A stretch of 64,000 nt of DNA from Deltaproteobacteria bacterium. GTDB lineage: Bacteria; Desulfobacterota; GWC2-55-46. The position numbers were made by a program, and so were the translations under genes. This document shows positions 31,981 to 41,319 of this stretch, one piece after another (positions within the stretch are counted from its first letter, which is position 1; every line of letters begins with the position of its first letter). The stretch spans positions 1 through 64,000 of the forward strand of contig JACRCJ010000286.1 of NCBI GenBank assembly GCA_016219075.1. Direction: 5' to 3'. The notes under the pieces are model-generated. The model was not told the origin of the DNA and did no database searches. It saw only the letters and a list, made by a program, of their open reading frames with translations.

Positions 31981-33708
31981 ATGGCGCGTATACTTTTGAT
32001 GAACATACCTGCGGGCCCGTTCCCGTCCGATTACCCTCCGGTTGCGATATCGAGGGTCATGGAGGGCATTGACAGTTCGCTCGGCTGCGAGGCGGCTTTC
32101 CTCAACCTCGATTTCTACAGGCTTCCTTTCGAGGAGATAGCCGGGAGGATAAAGGACTTCTCCCCGGATATCATCGGGATAAGCGCGATGCTCACGCCGT
32201 CATATTCATATGTGAAAAGGCTTTCCAACTTTATCGGGGAGAGGTTCCCGCACGTCGTGCAGGTGCTCGGCGGCCAGATGAACGTCATAGCGAACATCAT
32301 ACTGCTGCGCACGAAGGTCATGTTCTGCGTGATCGGAGAATCCGAGCCTGTATTCAGCTCCCTTATAAGGCTCCTGAAAGAGGACGGCTTCAGGCCCGTT
32401 GGAATGGAGCGGTACGCGCAAATAAAAGGGCTCGTCTTCCTCCGCGACAACGCCCCTTTCTTCACGGGCTACGGCACGGAGAACAAAGAGAGCGGGGTAA
32501 GGCAGTTCAACTACAGTCTGATATCGAGGTTCACCAGCCTCGAGAACTATATCCACAGGATCGACGGCCAATACTTCAAGGTGAGGCTGCCGAACAGCAG
32601 CATGGAAGACCTGATGAAGCTCTTTAGACCGGAGAACATCGGCAAGAACCTCGCAACCGCGTTCACGAGCAAGGGGTGCGTGAACAGGTGCACCTTCTGC
32701 CACAGGTTCACCAAGGGCTACCAGGTGATAGGCAACGACGACGTAATAAGCTACATCGAGGCCCTTAAAAAGGACCAAAACGTCGGGATGCTCCTTTTCT
32801 CTGAGGAGAACTTCGGGAACCACAAGAAGTCCACGGCCGCGCTGGTCGAATACCTGAGGACGAGCGGCATCAACTGGGCGGCCCCTGCCGTGAGGGTAAG
32901 GTCCATCAACGAGGAGATGATAAGGTCGTGGAAGGATGCCGGGTGCGTCCATGTAAACTTCGGGATAGAGTCCCTTTCGCAGAAGATACTCGACGTCATG
33001 GAGAAGAACTCCACGGTCGAGGAGAACATGGAGGCGATAAGGCTCTGCTACAGGTACGGGATATTCACCGTGCTCGGGCTTGTCATCGGGATGCCGGGCG
33101 AGACCGAAGAGACGATAGAGGAGACGATCAGCAACCTCTCGGCCGTCATACCGGACGACATCTCAATCCCTTTCGAGGTCTATATCAATTTCGTGCAGGC
33201 TATCCCCGGCACGCCTGTTTACGAGTACGCGAGAAAGGTCGGGCTTATCGGTAACTCGATAGACGAGGAGGAGAGGTATATCGAGGGCCTCTACGACATA
33301 GACGCCAACGAGATAAGGCATTACCTGAACTTCACTGATTACGGGAAAGAGGAACTCGCGTACTGGAAATATTACATCTCGATGGAGCTCGTAACGGCTT
33401 ACATCAGGAAGAACGGGTTTTTCAACGTGCTCGGCCGCAAGAGGACAAGGCCTTACAGGATAGGGCTCGCCTACTCTTTGATACCAAAGGGAATAAGAAA
33501 ACCGGCGCTCAAGTATGCGCTCGCCATAAAGACATTCGGGATAGGCTCGCCGCTCAGGATATTCCATAAAAAATTGAAAAGGCTGTTCACCGGGGAATCC
33601 GCCAGGTTCAGCTTCATCGACAGGTCGTTACGAAAGATAAACCGTGAGCTGCCCGATATTCAGAGGGGCGACGACACGAGCACCGCCGTCCTGAGGGAGA
33701 GCCGCTGA
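31981..33708 (+). CDS. B12-binding-type radical SAM protein 2
   Basis: 575 residues, with a B12-like N-terminus (PPVAISRVMEGI, DIIGISAM, VLGGQMNV, VIGESEPVF) and the radical SAM cluster at C233, C237 and C240 (TSKGCVNRCTFC). A long C-terminal basic region (about 470-575) is not assigned. GSKGF-type sequence differs clearly from the copies on either side, so it is not a recent duplicate. It starts four bases after gene 1 and touches gene 3. Confidence 0.84.
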   Translation: MARILLMNIPAGPFPSDYPPVAISRVMEGIDSSLGCEAAFLNLDFYRLPFEEIAGRIKDFSPDIIGISAMLTPSYSYVKRLSNFIGERFPHVVQVLGGQMNVIANIILLRTKVMFCVIGESEPVFSSLIRLLKEDGFRPVGMERYAQIKGLVFLRDNAPFFTGYGTENKESGVRQFNYSLISRFTSLENYIHRIDGQYFKVRLPNSSMEDLMKLFRPENIGKNLATAFTSKGCVNRCTFCHRFTKGYQVIGNDDVISYIEALKKDQNVGMLLFSEENFGNHKKSTAALVEYLRTSGINWAAPAVRVRSINEEMIRSWKDAGCVHVNFGIESLSQKILDVMEKNSTVEENMEAIRLCYRYGIFTVLGLVIGMPGETEETIEETISNLSAVIPDDISIPFEVYINFVQAIPGTPVYEYARKVGLIGNSIDEEERYIEGLYDIDANEIRHYLNFTDYGKEELAYWKYYISMELVTAYIRKNGFFNVLGRKRTRPYRIGLAYSLIPKGIRKPALKYALAIKTFGIGSPLRIFHKKLKRLFTGESARFSFIDRSLRKINRELPDIQRGDDTSTAVLRESR

Positions 33709-35325
33709 ATGATTGTAACCGCCGGACAGAGGCCCAAAGTCCTGCTCGTTTATCCAGGTTCAAAATCAATGGGGTTTACCTTCCCGATGGGCCTCCTTTA
33801 CGTGGCCCAGGCGCTCCGGAAGATCGGCATAGAGGTGTCGATGCTCCACCTGGGCGTCGATACCATCGGCGACCTGAAGCTCGACAGGTACCTCTTCGTG
33901 GGCATAAGCATGCTGACGGGCGAGATAATATCAAACGGGCTTGAGGTCGCAAGGATAATAAAGGGATACGACCCCGATATACCGGTTGTCATCGGGGGGG
34001 TGCACCCGTCGCTCCTTCCCGAGGAATCGCTCGGGAACCCGCTTGTGGATATCGTCGTCGTGGGCGAGGGTGAAAAGACGGCCCAGGAACTCGCGCTCAG
34101 CCTGATGGACAACGGGGACCTTTCGGGTATAAAGGGCATCGCCTGGAAGGATAACGGAAAGGTCGTCATAAACCCCAAGCGCGAGCTCCTCGATATGGAC
34201 GAGATAGAGTTCGACGTGCCCTATGAGCTTCTCGGGAGGCATTTTTACAGCTCCTCAACAATGCCGGTCCACACATCGAGGGGGTGCCCGTACAGGTGCG
34301 GTTTCTGCTATAACCCGGTGCTAAACAAAAGGCGGTACAGGTACAAGAGCGCCGAAAGGGTGATAGCCGAGATAGAGTACCTCCACGGGAAATACGGCGT
34401 CCACAACTTCAACTTCGATTACGAGGACGAGTTCTTCGTTGACCCTAAAAGGGCTTACGAGATATTCAAGGCAGTCATAGACAAGGGGCTTAAGATCAAC
34501 TGGAGCGCCTTTTGCCGGTTCAATACCTTCGACAGGGCCATAGAGCGGTTCGGAGACGATTTCACGGACGTGCTGAAAAAATCAGGTTGCTATTACCTGA
34601 GCTTCGGCGCTGAGTCCGGCTCGCAGAGGCTTCTTGACGACGTGATAGAGAAGGACATAAAGGTCGAGCAGATAGTAAGGACCATAGACAGGATGAAAAG
34701 GGCCGGGATAATGCACAGGGTCAGCTTCATATGCTGCTTCCCGACCGAGACCGAAGAGGACCTCGAGCAGACCTTCGGCTGCATGGAGCGGATTTCGAAA
34801 GGCAACCGCAAGATCGTCCTCGGGATATTCAAGCTCGTTCCCTTGCCCTGCACGAAGATATACGACACGCTCAAGAAGGACTTCGGCTTCAAGTCGCCGT
34901 CGTCGCTCGAGGAATGGGGCCGGTACAAGATCCCGAGCGAATCCTTTGAGGACGTTACGTGGCTTCCGAAAAAATACGCCAAAAAGTGCTTCAACATAGC
35001 GCTCCTTTCGAACTACCCCTTCCATCAGGACTTCAGGTCGTACCGGGACTACAGGGACTTCGTTTTCAATATCGATTCCTCCTATGGCACGGGCTATCTC
35101 GATTATCTGATGGCAAGGTTGCAGAGGTGGCGGCTCAAAAACAGGTATTTCGGCTTCATGGCGGAGCCGGTACTGTTCAACCGGTTGATAGAGCTCAGGA
35201 TGTTCCTTAAAAGGTACGTGCTAAAGAAGTACCTGCCCGCCCCGGTGTACGAGAGGCTGAAGAGGTGGTTCGGCAAGAACTCCTGGACCTTGCAGGAACA
35301 TAAAGACGCGCAGGACGGGGCTTAA
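33709..35325 (+). CDS. B12-binding-type radical SAM protein 3
   Basis: 538 residues. The N-terminal domain (VLLVYPGSKSMGFTFPMGLLYVAQAL, VVIGGVHPSLLPEE, VVVGEGEKTAQEL) is followed by the cluster-binding C193, C197 and C200 (TSRGCPYRCGFCYNP). The C-terminal 120 residues are rich in Arg, Tyr and Lys. The start directly follows the previous stop. A role in modifying the glycan or its lipid carrier is inferred only from place. Confidence 0.84.
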   Translation: MIVTAGQRPKVLLVYPGSKSMGFTFPMGLLYVAQALRKIGIEVSMLHLGVDTIGDLKLDRYLFVGISMLTGEIISNGLEVARIIKGYDPDIPVVIGGVHPSLLPEESLGNPLVDIVVVGEGEKTAQELALSLMDNGDLSGIKGIAWKDNGKVVINPKRELLDMDEIEFDVPYELLGRHFYSSSTMPVHTSRGCPYRCGFCYNPVLNKRRYRYKSAERVIAEIEYLHGKYGVHNFNFDYEDEFFVDPKRAYEIFKAVIDKGLKINWSAFCRFNTFDRAIERFGDDFTDVLKKSGCYYLSFGAESGSQRLLDDVIEKDIKVEQIVRTIDRMKRAGIMHRVSFICCFPTETEEDLEQTFGCMERISKGNRKIVLGIFKLVPLPCTKIYDTLKKDFGFKSPSSLEEWGRYKIPSESFEDVTWLPKKYAKKCFNIALLSNYPFHQDFRSYRDYRDFVFNIDSSYGTGYLDYLMARLQRWRLKNRYFGFMAEPVLFNRLIELRMFLKRYVLKKYLPAPVYERLKRWFGKNSWTLQEHKDAQDGA

Positions 35326-35326
35326 G

Positions 35327-36538
35327 ATGATAGCAGGGAAATACGCGGTGCTCTCAACACTCAAGGACGGCTTCCTTAACGACCTCGGGAACGGCTACAT
35401 AAGGGAGTTCGTCAATAACGGCGCGCTCTTCATCGACTACGAGGAGGAGTACCTGAAGCGCGGCAGCAAAAGGGTGCAGGAGCACATATTCGGGTCAATA
35501 AAGGAGCGCGGGATAGAAGCGCTCATCTATCAGGCTTCCCCGAGCGATTTTCACTTCAGCCTGGATTTTTTCAGAAAGCTCCAGGACAGGGTCTATACGG
35601 TCATGATGCTCGGTGATTCGGACCACTACTTCGACATAAGGGATATCTACTACGCGCAATGCATGGACCTCGTGGTCGTCTACGACTGTCTGTCGAGGTA
35701 CAGGTTCAGGCAGTACGGGATAGACTCAATCTCCTTTTACAGCTCCTTTGACATGAAAAAATACAAAAAGGCCGGGATGAAGAAAACCATCGACGTCTCT
35801 TTCGTGGGCGACGTGGCGAACAAGATAGAAAGGCAGGGCTACCTGGATTTCCTGCGGGATAACGGGGTGTCCGTGGAGGTCTTCGGCACGGGGACGAGGA
35901 ACGGGCAGATAAGCCTCGATGAGATGGTAAGGGTCTTCAACTCCTCGAAGATAAACCTCAACTTCACGAAGATATCCCTCAGGAACGCCATAAGAAAGGA
36001 GCCGCTCATAAACCTGAGGCTCCGGCAGGTGAAGGGCAGGATCATCGAGGCCGCGCTCTGCGGCGGGTTCGTCCTCACGGAGTACGTGCCGGGTATAGAG
36101 GAGGTCTTCGAACCAGGCAGGGAAATCGCCGCCTTCGACTCCAGGGAGGAGATGCTGGAGAAGACGAGGTACTTCCTCCGCCACGATAAGGAGAGGGATG
36201 AGATAGCCTTCAACGGCTTTACGAGGGCAACGAGGGACTACGACGTCGAGAAGGCCATCCCCGCGCTTATCAGCAGGATCGATGATATGAGGGGGTGGGC
36301 GAAAAAAAAGCGGGGCGAGCTCCTCATCGACCCTGCGTTTTCAAGGAACTTCGTAACGTTCAGGGCGGAGCTGATCTCCCGCCTCATAAAGCTCAAAAGG
36401 TGGGACCTCGCGGGAGAGGAGCTCGGCCTTATCTTCAAGGGCAGGGGCATAAACCTTAAAAAAGCCGCCGGGATTCTCCTTTTCAACTTTTTCCCGGCGC
36501 TTAAGAAGATATACCTGAGGCTCAATGACGCCGCTTGA
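35327..36538 (+). CDS. CgeB-like glycosyltransferase 1
   Basis: 403 residues with the CgeB/GT1_2 layout: DVSFVGDVANKIERQGYLDFLRDNGVSVEVFGTG, then VFNSSKINLNFTKIS and a donor site GRIIEAALCGGFVLTEYVPGIEEVFEPGREI. This makes it a GT-B glycosyltransferase, acceptor and donor unknown. A paralogue lies at 37990, on the other side of the flippase gene. It overlaps wzx by 14 bases. Confidence 0.78.
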   Translation: MIAGKYAVLSTLKDGFLNDLGNGYIREFVNNGALFIDYEEEYLKRGSKRVQEHIFGSIKERGIEALIYQASPSDFHFSLDFFRKLQDRVYTVMMLGDSDHYFDIRDIYYAQCMDLVVVYDCLSRYRFRQYGIDSISFYSSFDMKKYKKAGMKKTIDVSFVGDVANKIERQGYLDFLRDNGVSVEVFGTGTRNGQISLDEMVRVFNSSKINLNFTKISLRNAIRKEPLINLRLRQVKGRIIEAALCGGFVLTEYVPGIEEVFEPGREIAAFDSREEMLEKTRYFLRHDKERDEIAFNGFTRATRDYDVEKAIPALISRIDDMRGWAKKKRGELLIDPAFSRNFVTFRAELISRLIKLKRWDLAGEELGLIFKGRGINLKKAAGILLFNFFPALKKIYLRLNDAA

Positions 36539-38033
36539 CATAAAAAAGGACTCGAAGCTCAAATCCGGGATGAACCTGATGATAGTGCAGTTCGCGCTGT
36601 ACTTCATCCCTCTCATCACAATACCGTATGTCGTAAAGACCGTCGGGATAGAGAACTACGGCAAGTACGTTTTCTTCCAGGCCGTGATGGGCCTTCTCGG
36701 CGTGATAATAAACTGGGGCTTCATACAGACCGGCGTGAGGGACATCTCGGTATGCAAGACCCTCGATGAGATTAACCGGGAATATTCGCACATACTCTAC
36801 TCCAAGCTCCTGGCGCTTTTTATCGCGTGCGCCATCGGGTCCGCGCTTTTCCTCTTCGGGATGTTTAGGGCGGAGTGGGAGCTCTATTCGCTCTCGTTCC
36901 TGGCCCTTCCGGTCATCTTCCTCGATACGGCATTCCTTTATCAGGGGATCGAGAAACTGAAGGACTTCGTCAATATCAGCCTCGCCGGAAACCTTTGCGT
37001 GCTCGCGCTCCTTTTCCTTACGGTCAGGGAAGAAGGCGACTACAGGCTCCTCCCGATGGTCTTCTCCGCGCCGAGGATACTGGCGTACCTGTTCTCAATC
37101 TACTTCCTCCACTACAGGTTCAGGATAGTACCGAATGCCTTCAGCTTGAGCGGCGTTTACGAGAAGCTCCGGAGCAACTTCAGCATCTTCGCCACGAACA
37201 TCTCCGCGATACTTTATACAAGGGCGACGCAGGTGATACTCGGCGTTGCCGCCGGCACGGAGTTCGTAGGCTACTACGCCGTGGCCGACCAGCTCGTATT
37301 CGCCTACTCAAACATACAGGGGAAGATCTCCACCGTCTATCAGCCGCAGATAGCGCAGGCCTTCAAGGACGACTTCAACGAGGCCGTGGTAAAGGCCAGG
37401 GAGAACACCTGCATGATCTTTCTGGCCGCCATGGCCGGGTTCCTCTTCACCCAGTTCTTCGCCCCGGAGATTTTATATTTTCTCTTCAAGGACCGCGCCG
37501 CGGGCTCTGTCCATGTATTGAGGATACTTTCCGTAAACTTCGTCACCATGCATCTGAGCTACATTATGGCCATGCAGATACTCCTTTCGCTCCACAGGGA
37601 ATGGGAGATACTCAAGCCCTCGATATACGCGGCTATTCTGAACCTTACGCTCGGGAGCGCCCTTATATACTTTTTCAGGCACACCGGCGCGGCCCTGTCG
37701 GTGGCGTTGATAGAGGTCATAATATGCGTTTACTTCTATCTGAAGGTAAAAGGCTACGGCATAGACGTGCTCGACAGAAAAATGTTGATGACGCTGCTTA
37801 ACTTCGTTGTTTCACTTCTGTTCATATTGTCGGGCCTGAAGTTCCTCTACGTAATTACGGACGTAAGCGTCTACGTCAAGTTCCCTCTCGTAACGGTGTT
37901 TTACGCGCTCTCGATACTCTTGGCGCTCAAGGCGCTGAATATCATCGACTTTAAAAAAAGGAAGCTGCTAATCGGACAGGTCGCTATCAATGATCAGGTC
38001 GAAAGTGAAGATACTCGTGCTGAACGTCCATAA
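36525..38033 (+). CDS. wzx: Polysaccharide flippase (Wzx-like, MATE/MOP superfamily)
   Basis: 502 residues with about 12-14 hydrophobic helices. The start LKSGMNLMIVQFALYFIPLITIPYVVKTVGIENYGKYVFFQAV is typical of PST-type O-antigen flippases. It would move lipid-linked repeat units across the inner membrane for the Wzy polymerase at 42922. It overlaps glycosyltransferase genes at both ends, so it is in the same transcript. Confidence 0.9.
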   Translation: MTPLDIKKDSKLKSGMNLMIVQFALYFIPLITIPYVVKTVGIENYGKYVFFQAVMGLLGVIINWGFIQTGVRDISVCKTLDEINREYSHILYSKLLALFIACAIGSALFLFGMFRAEWELYSLSFLALPVIFLDTAFLYQGIEKLKDFVNISLAGNLCVLALLFLTVREEGDYRLLPMVFSAPRILAYLFSIYFLHYRFRIVPNAFSLSGVYEKLRSNFSIFATNISAILYTRATQVILGVAAGTEFVGYYAVADQLVFAYSNIQGKISTVYQPQIAQAFKDDFNEAVVKARENTCMIFLAAMAGFLFTQFFAPEILYFLFKDRAAGSVHVLRILSVNFVTMHLSYIMAMQILLSLHREWEILKPSIYAAILNLTLGSALIYFFRHTGAALSVALIEVIICVYFYLKVKGYGIDVLDRKMLMTLLNFVVSLLFILSGLKFLYVITDVSVYVKFPLVTVFYALSILLALKALNIIDFKKRKLLIGQVAINDQVESEDTRAERP

Positions 38034-39243
38034 AAAGGACGGCCGCTCCATGAACGACTTCGCGGACTTCAACGCGATGCGGCTCATGGAGAGCTTCGGA
38101 GGGGGGCGCGTATTCTATTTCTCGGACTCGGTGAACAACATCGGCATCAGGAGGACCGAGGAGGAGATAAGGAGGATAATAGCCGAAGAGGGCGTGTCCA
38201 TCGTATTCTTCGCGCCTAACGGGGACAGCTACGAGCTCTCAATAGAGTTCTTTAAAGGATTGAAAAAAGACCTCGGCGTCAAGTGTGTCCTCTGGGTCCT
38301 CGATGACGAGATGATATTCGACGTGATGAGCAAGTATTACTCACAGGCGTTCGACGCGGCGGTTACGACTGACTACTACGCTACATTCGCCTACCGTAAG
38401 CTCGGTCTCCCCGCGCTCTATTACTTCTCAAGCTACCTGAAGGCGGACCTCCACCCCGTCGATGTCGAAAGAGACATCCCGGTAAGTTTCATCGGGGACT
38501 GCGCGAAGGCCGACAGGATGGAGTACATAAATTACCTCCGGGAGAATGGTGTAGACGCAAGGTCCTTCGGCGACGGTTCCGAGAAAGGGTTTCTGAGCAA
38601 GGCCGAGGTCCCTGCCATATATTCGAGGTCGAAGATAAACCTCAACTTCACAAAGGTCGACCATGCGGGCCCGGGCTCGTGGTTCCTCGCTGACAACGCC
38701 CTTACGAACATCATAAGGCAGAACAAGGGCCGGCCGATGGAGATAGCGCTTACACGGTCATTTTGCCTGAGCGAAACATCGCCTTCCATAGGTGTTGTCT
38801 TCGAGCAAGGCAAGGAGATAGATACTTTCCGGTGCAAAGAGGAGCTGCTCGCCAAAGTAAATCAGTACCTCAAGAACGACGGAGTCCGCGAGCGGATAGC
38901 GGAGGGCGCTTACAGGAAGGCCGTGAGCGAGTATGAGGCCGGGGTCTTTTTCCCCGCGCTTGCGGACAGGCTCTGCGCCGTCCTTGATGAAGGCAGGTAT
39001 CTGCCGGAGTGTGAATGCATCCATAAAGACCCGGTCTTCAAAAAAAACCAGATGATAAGGCTTTCGATAGTAATGCTCTACCAGATGAGCAGGCTTAAGG
39101 CGCTCCCGGCCGCCGAAACTTTCAAGGAGCTTTTCCGGTACGGGATAATCGTGTTTTTATCCTCCTTCATCAGGGCGATTAAAATTTCTTTCCTTAAGCT
39201 CGTCCATAAAAAAAGGTCAAGGCGGCATGGACTTCAGAAATAA
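37990..39243 (+). CDS. CgeB-like glycosyltransferase 2
   Basis: 417 residues. It shares the plan of the gene at 35327: PVSFIGDCAKADRMEYINYLRENGVDARSFGDG, IYSRSKINLNFTKVD, then a donor-side RPMEIALTRSFCLSETSPSIGVVFEQGKEI. The two are clearly paralogous but divergent, which suggests two related linkages. ATG 37990 lies 44 bases inside the flippase gene. The C-terminal 50 residues are basic and hydrophobic and may associate with the membrane. Confidence 0.77.
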   Translation: MIRSKVKILVLNVHKKDGRSMNDFADFNAMRLMESFGGGRVFYFSDSVNNIGIRRTEEEIRRIIAEEGVSIVFFAPNGDSYELSIEFFKGLKKDLGVKCVLWVLDDEMIFDVMSKYYSQAFDAAVTTDYYATFAYRKLGLPALYYFSSYLKADLHPVDVERDIPVSFIGDCAKADRMEYINYLRENGVDARSFGDGSEKGFLSKAEVPAIYSRSKINLNFTKVDHAGPGSWFLADNALTNIIRQNKGRPMEIALTRSFCLSETSPSIGVVFEQGKEIDTFRCKEELLAKVNQYLKNDGVRERIAEGAYRKAVSEYEAGVFFPALADRLCAVLDEGRYLPECECIHKDPVFKKNQMIRLSIVMLYQMSRLKALPAAETFKELFRYGIIVFLSSFIRAIKISFLKLVHKKRSRRHGLQK

Positions 39244-40321
39244 AGAACTGAAGAAGATAAATATCCTTTTCATAGTGTCGATCCTCCCGCCCTATCCGGG
39301 CGGTGCGGCTGTCGACTACCGGAGCTTCCTCAAAGGCCTATCCGGGAGGGAAGACCTCTGCAATGTGAGCGTGCTTACCGAGAAGGGCTGCTCGAAGGAT
39401 GTGGATAACGTCGCGTTCAGGGACACGCTCTTCAATTACGATTCGGCTGGCGCGGGGGCGAAGAGCCGCTTAAGGCAGGCCGCGAATTACCTTTTGATAC
39501 TGTGGCGCATAATCTCGGCGAAAGAGGACATAATCCATATCCACGCGAGGTACGTCTACGCAAAGTACGCCGGCAGGGTCATATGGCTGGCCTTATGGTT
39601 ATCGCGGGCAAAAGCTGTGGTCGATATAAGGGACAGGTTCTACGATAACTTCGGGTTCGGCCACCACTTCATCGTATGCTCGGAAGAGCTGCTCAAATAT
39701 TATTCGTGGGTAAGGAACGCGTCCTGTCTGCCTGTGCCGGTCGAGGTCAGGGCCTCGGGGCGCAAGGCCCCTGGCAGGCATATCGCCTACTTCGGGTCCG
39801 TAGCGCGGAACAAAGGTATCCTTGAGCTTGTGGACGGGTTCAAGGAATACGTCAAAGCCAGCAAAGACCCGCTTGAGCTGCACATCTACGGCCACGATAT
39901 GATCGGCGAGCAGTTCCTGAAAAACATCGAAGGCGTGGACAGGATAAGGTTTTTCGGCCCCATACCGAATGAAGAGGTGGCGGAGAGGATATCGGAGTGC
40001 AGGGGCGTGGTCCTTCCGTCAAAGTCAGAGGGCATGCCGAGGGTCTGCCTCGAGACGATGATGCTGGGGCGGGTCCTCGCCTGCCACAGGAACGTCCGTT
40101 CGATATTCCCGTGCATACCCGGTGAGTTCGTGCTCGAAGACCTGACGCCTTCGGAGTTCAATAGGGTCTTGACGAACATAGAGGCCTCCGGCGGGCGCGC
40201 CTCGTATGATTACGACTTCTCTGTCCATGCGCCGGAGAATGTCACGGAGAGGTTATTGGAGCTTTACAGTAATGTCCTGGGCTATACATATACAAGGGAG
40301 GGAGCATGCTTGTCTCAATAG
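39227..40321 (+). CDS. Family 4-type glycosyltransferase
   Basis: 364 residues of GT-B fold. The N-terminus has FIVSILPPYPGGAAVDYRSFLKGL, and the donor domain has HIAYFGSVARNKGILELVDGF and the E-x7-E motif in PSKSEGMPRVCLETMMLGR. This retaining glycosyltransferase adds one sugar of the repeat unit; which one cannot be told. It overlaps both neighbours by about 16 bases. Confidence 0.85.
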   Translation: MDFRNKELKKINILFIVSILPPYPGGAAVDYRSFLKGLSGREDLCNVSVLTEKGCSKDVDNVAFRDTLFNYDSAGAGAKSRLRQAANYLLILWRIISAKEDIIHIHARYVYAKYAGRVIWLALWLSRAKAVVDIRDRFYDNFGFGHHFIVCSEELLKYYSWVRNASCLPVPVEVRASGRKAPGRHIAYFGSVARNKGILELVDGFKEYVKASKDPLELHIYGHDMIGEQFLKNIEGVDRIRFFGPIPNEEVAERISECRGVVLPSKSEGMPRVCLETMMLGRVLACHRNVRSIFPCIPGEFVLEDLTPSEFNRVLTNIEASGGRASYDYDFSVHAPENVTERLLELYSNVLGYTYTREGACLSQ

Positions 40322-41319
40322 TATTATCTTTCCGCAATGAGGAGGACAACATCCCCGAGCTCGTACGGAGGCTCCATTGCTCGCTCGGTTCTCTCAAACC
40401 GCTTGGGATCGAATACGAGCTCATATTCGTAAACGACGCCTCGACCGACGGGTCCCTCGAACTCCTGAATGCCCTTAAGGCCGGCGACAGCACGATAAAG
40501 ATAATAAACATGTCGAGGCGCTTCGGCTCGACGCCCTGCGTGATCGCCGGCATGGAGCGATCTTCGGGGGACGCGGTCGTGTACATGGACACCGACCTCC
40601 AGGACCCGCCGGAGCTGATACCTGAGCTTGTAAAGAGGTGGCTCGAAGGCGCTGACGTCGTCTATACCACGAGGTTGACAAGGGACGGGGAGAGCCGCTT
40701 TAAGATGTGGCTGACCCGGAGGGCTTACAGGACAATAAAATTCTTTTCCGACGTAGACATCCCGGTAGACTCCGGGGACTTCAAGCTCCTCGACAGAAGG
40801 GTGGTAAAAGAGCTGCTGAGGCTCAAGGAGAAGGACCCTTATATGAGGGGGCTCATAAGCTGGGTCGGGTTCAGGCACGCGCAGGTATTCTACGACAGGG
40901 AAAAGAGGTTCGCGGGGAGGACTCACTACCCGCTCTTCGGTCTCGGGCCTTTGAGGGCATTTGTCTCCGGGCTCGCGTCGTTCTCGACAGCCCCACTGAG
41001 CCTCGCGCTCGTGATAGGCTTCCTCGTTTCAATCGGCGCTTTCTTCTTCCTCATAGACATCGTGATAGAGAAGTTCATGGGGAGGAACCTGCCGGGGTGG
41101 TCGGCGATAATGGCCACGATGCTCTTCCTCGGCGGCACCGAGCTTTTTACCATCGGGATACTCGGGATATATGTCGGCAGGATTTATAACGAGAACAAAA
41201 GGAGGCCTAATTACATAATCGAGAGCACGTCCGGATTTGAGGAGGCGCGCCCCGCCGGGAAACGCTACAGGGTCTATGGACAGGCAGGGAAGGGGACGGT
41301 CAAGGACCTGAATGGCTGA
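40306..41319 (+). CDS. Family 2 glycosyltransferase, dolichol-phosphate-mannose-synthase type
   Basis: 337 residues. The GT2 domain shows SFRNEEDNIPELVRRL, FVNDASTDGS and the metal motif YMDTDLQDPPE. Two hydrophobic helices near 225-300 anchor it, as in ArnC/GtrB proteins that charge undecaprenyl phosphate with a sugar. The next gene is a GT39-like membrane glycosyltransferase that uses such lipid-linked donors, so the two probably work as a pair. ATG 40306 follows GGAGGG. Confidence 0.87.
   Translation: MLVSIVLSFRNEEDNIPELVRRLHCSLGSLKPLGIEYELIFVNDASTDGSLELLNALKAGDSTIKIINMSRRFGSTPCVIAGMERSSGDAVVYMDTDLQDPPELIPELVKRWLEGADVVYTTRLTRDGESRFKMWLTRRAYRTIKFFSDVDIPVDSGDFKLLDRRVVKELLRLKEKDPYMRGLISWVGFRHAQVFYDREKRFAGRTHYPLFGLGPLRAFVSGLASFSTAPLSLALVIGFLVSIGAFFFLIDIVIEKFMGRNLPGWSAIMATMLFLGGTELFTIGILGIYVGRIYNENKRRPNYIIESTSGFEEARPAGKRYRVYGQAGKGTVKDLNG

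Noticed and set aside
36875..37801. 308-codon plus-strand open frame
   Set aside because: Out-of-frame reading inside the Wzx gene, Arg-rich and without a family.
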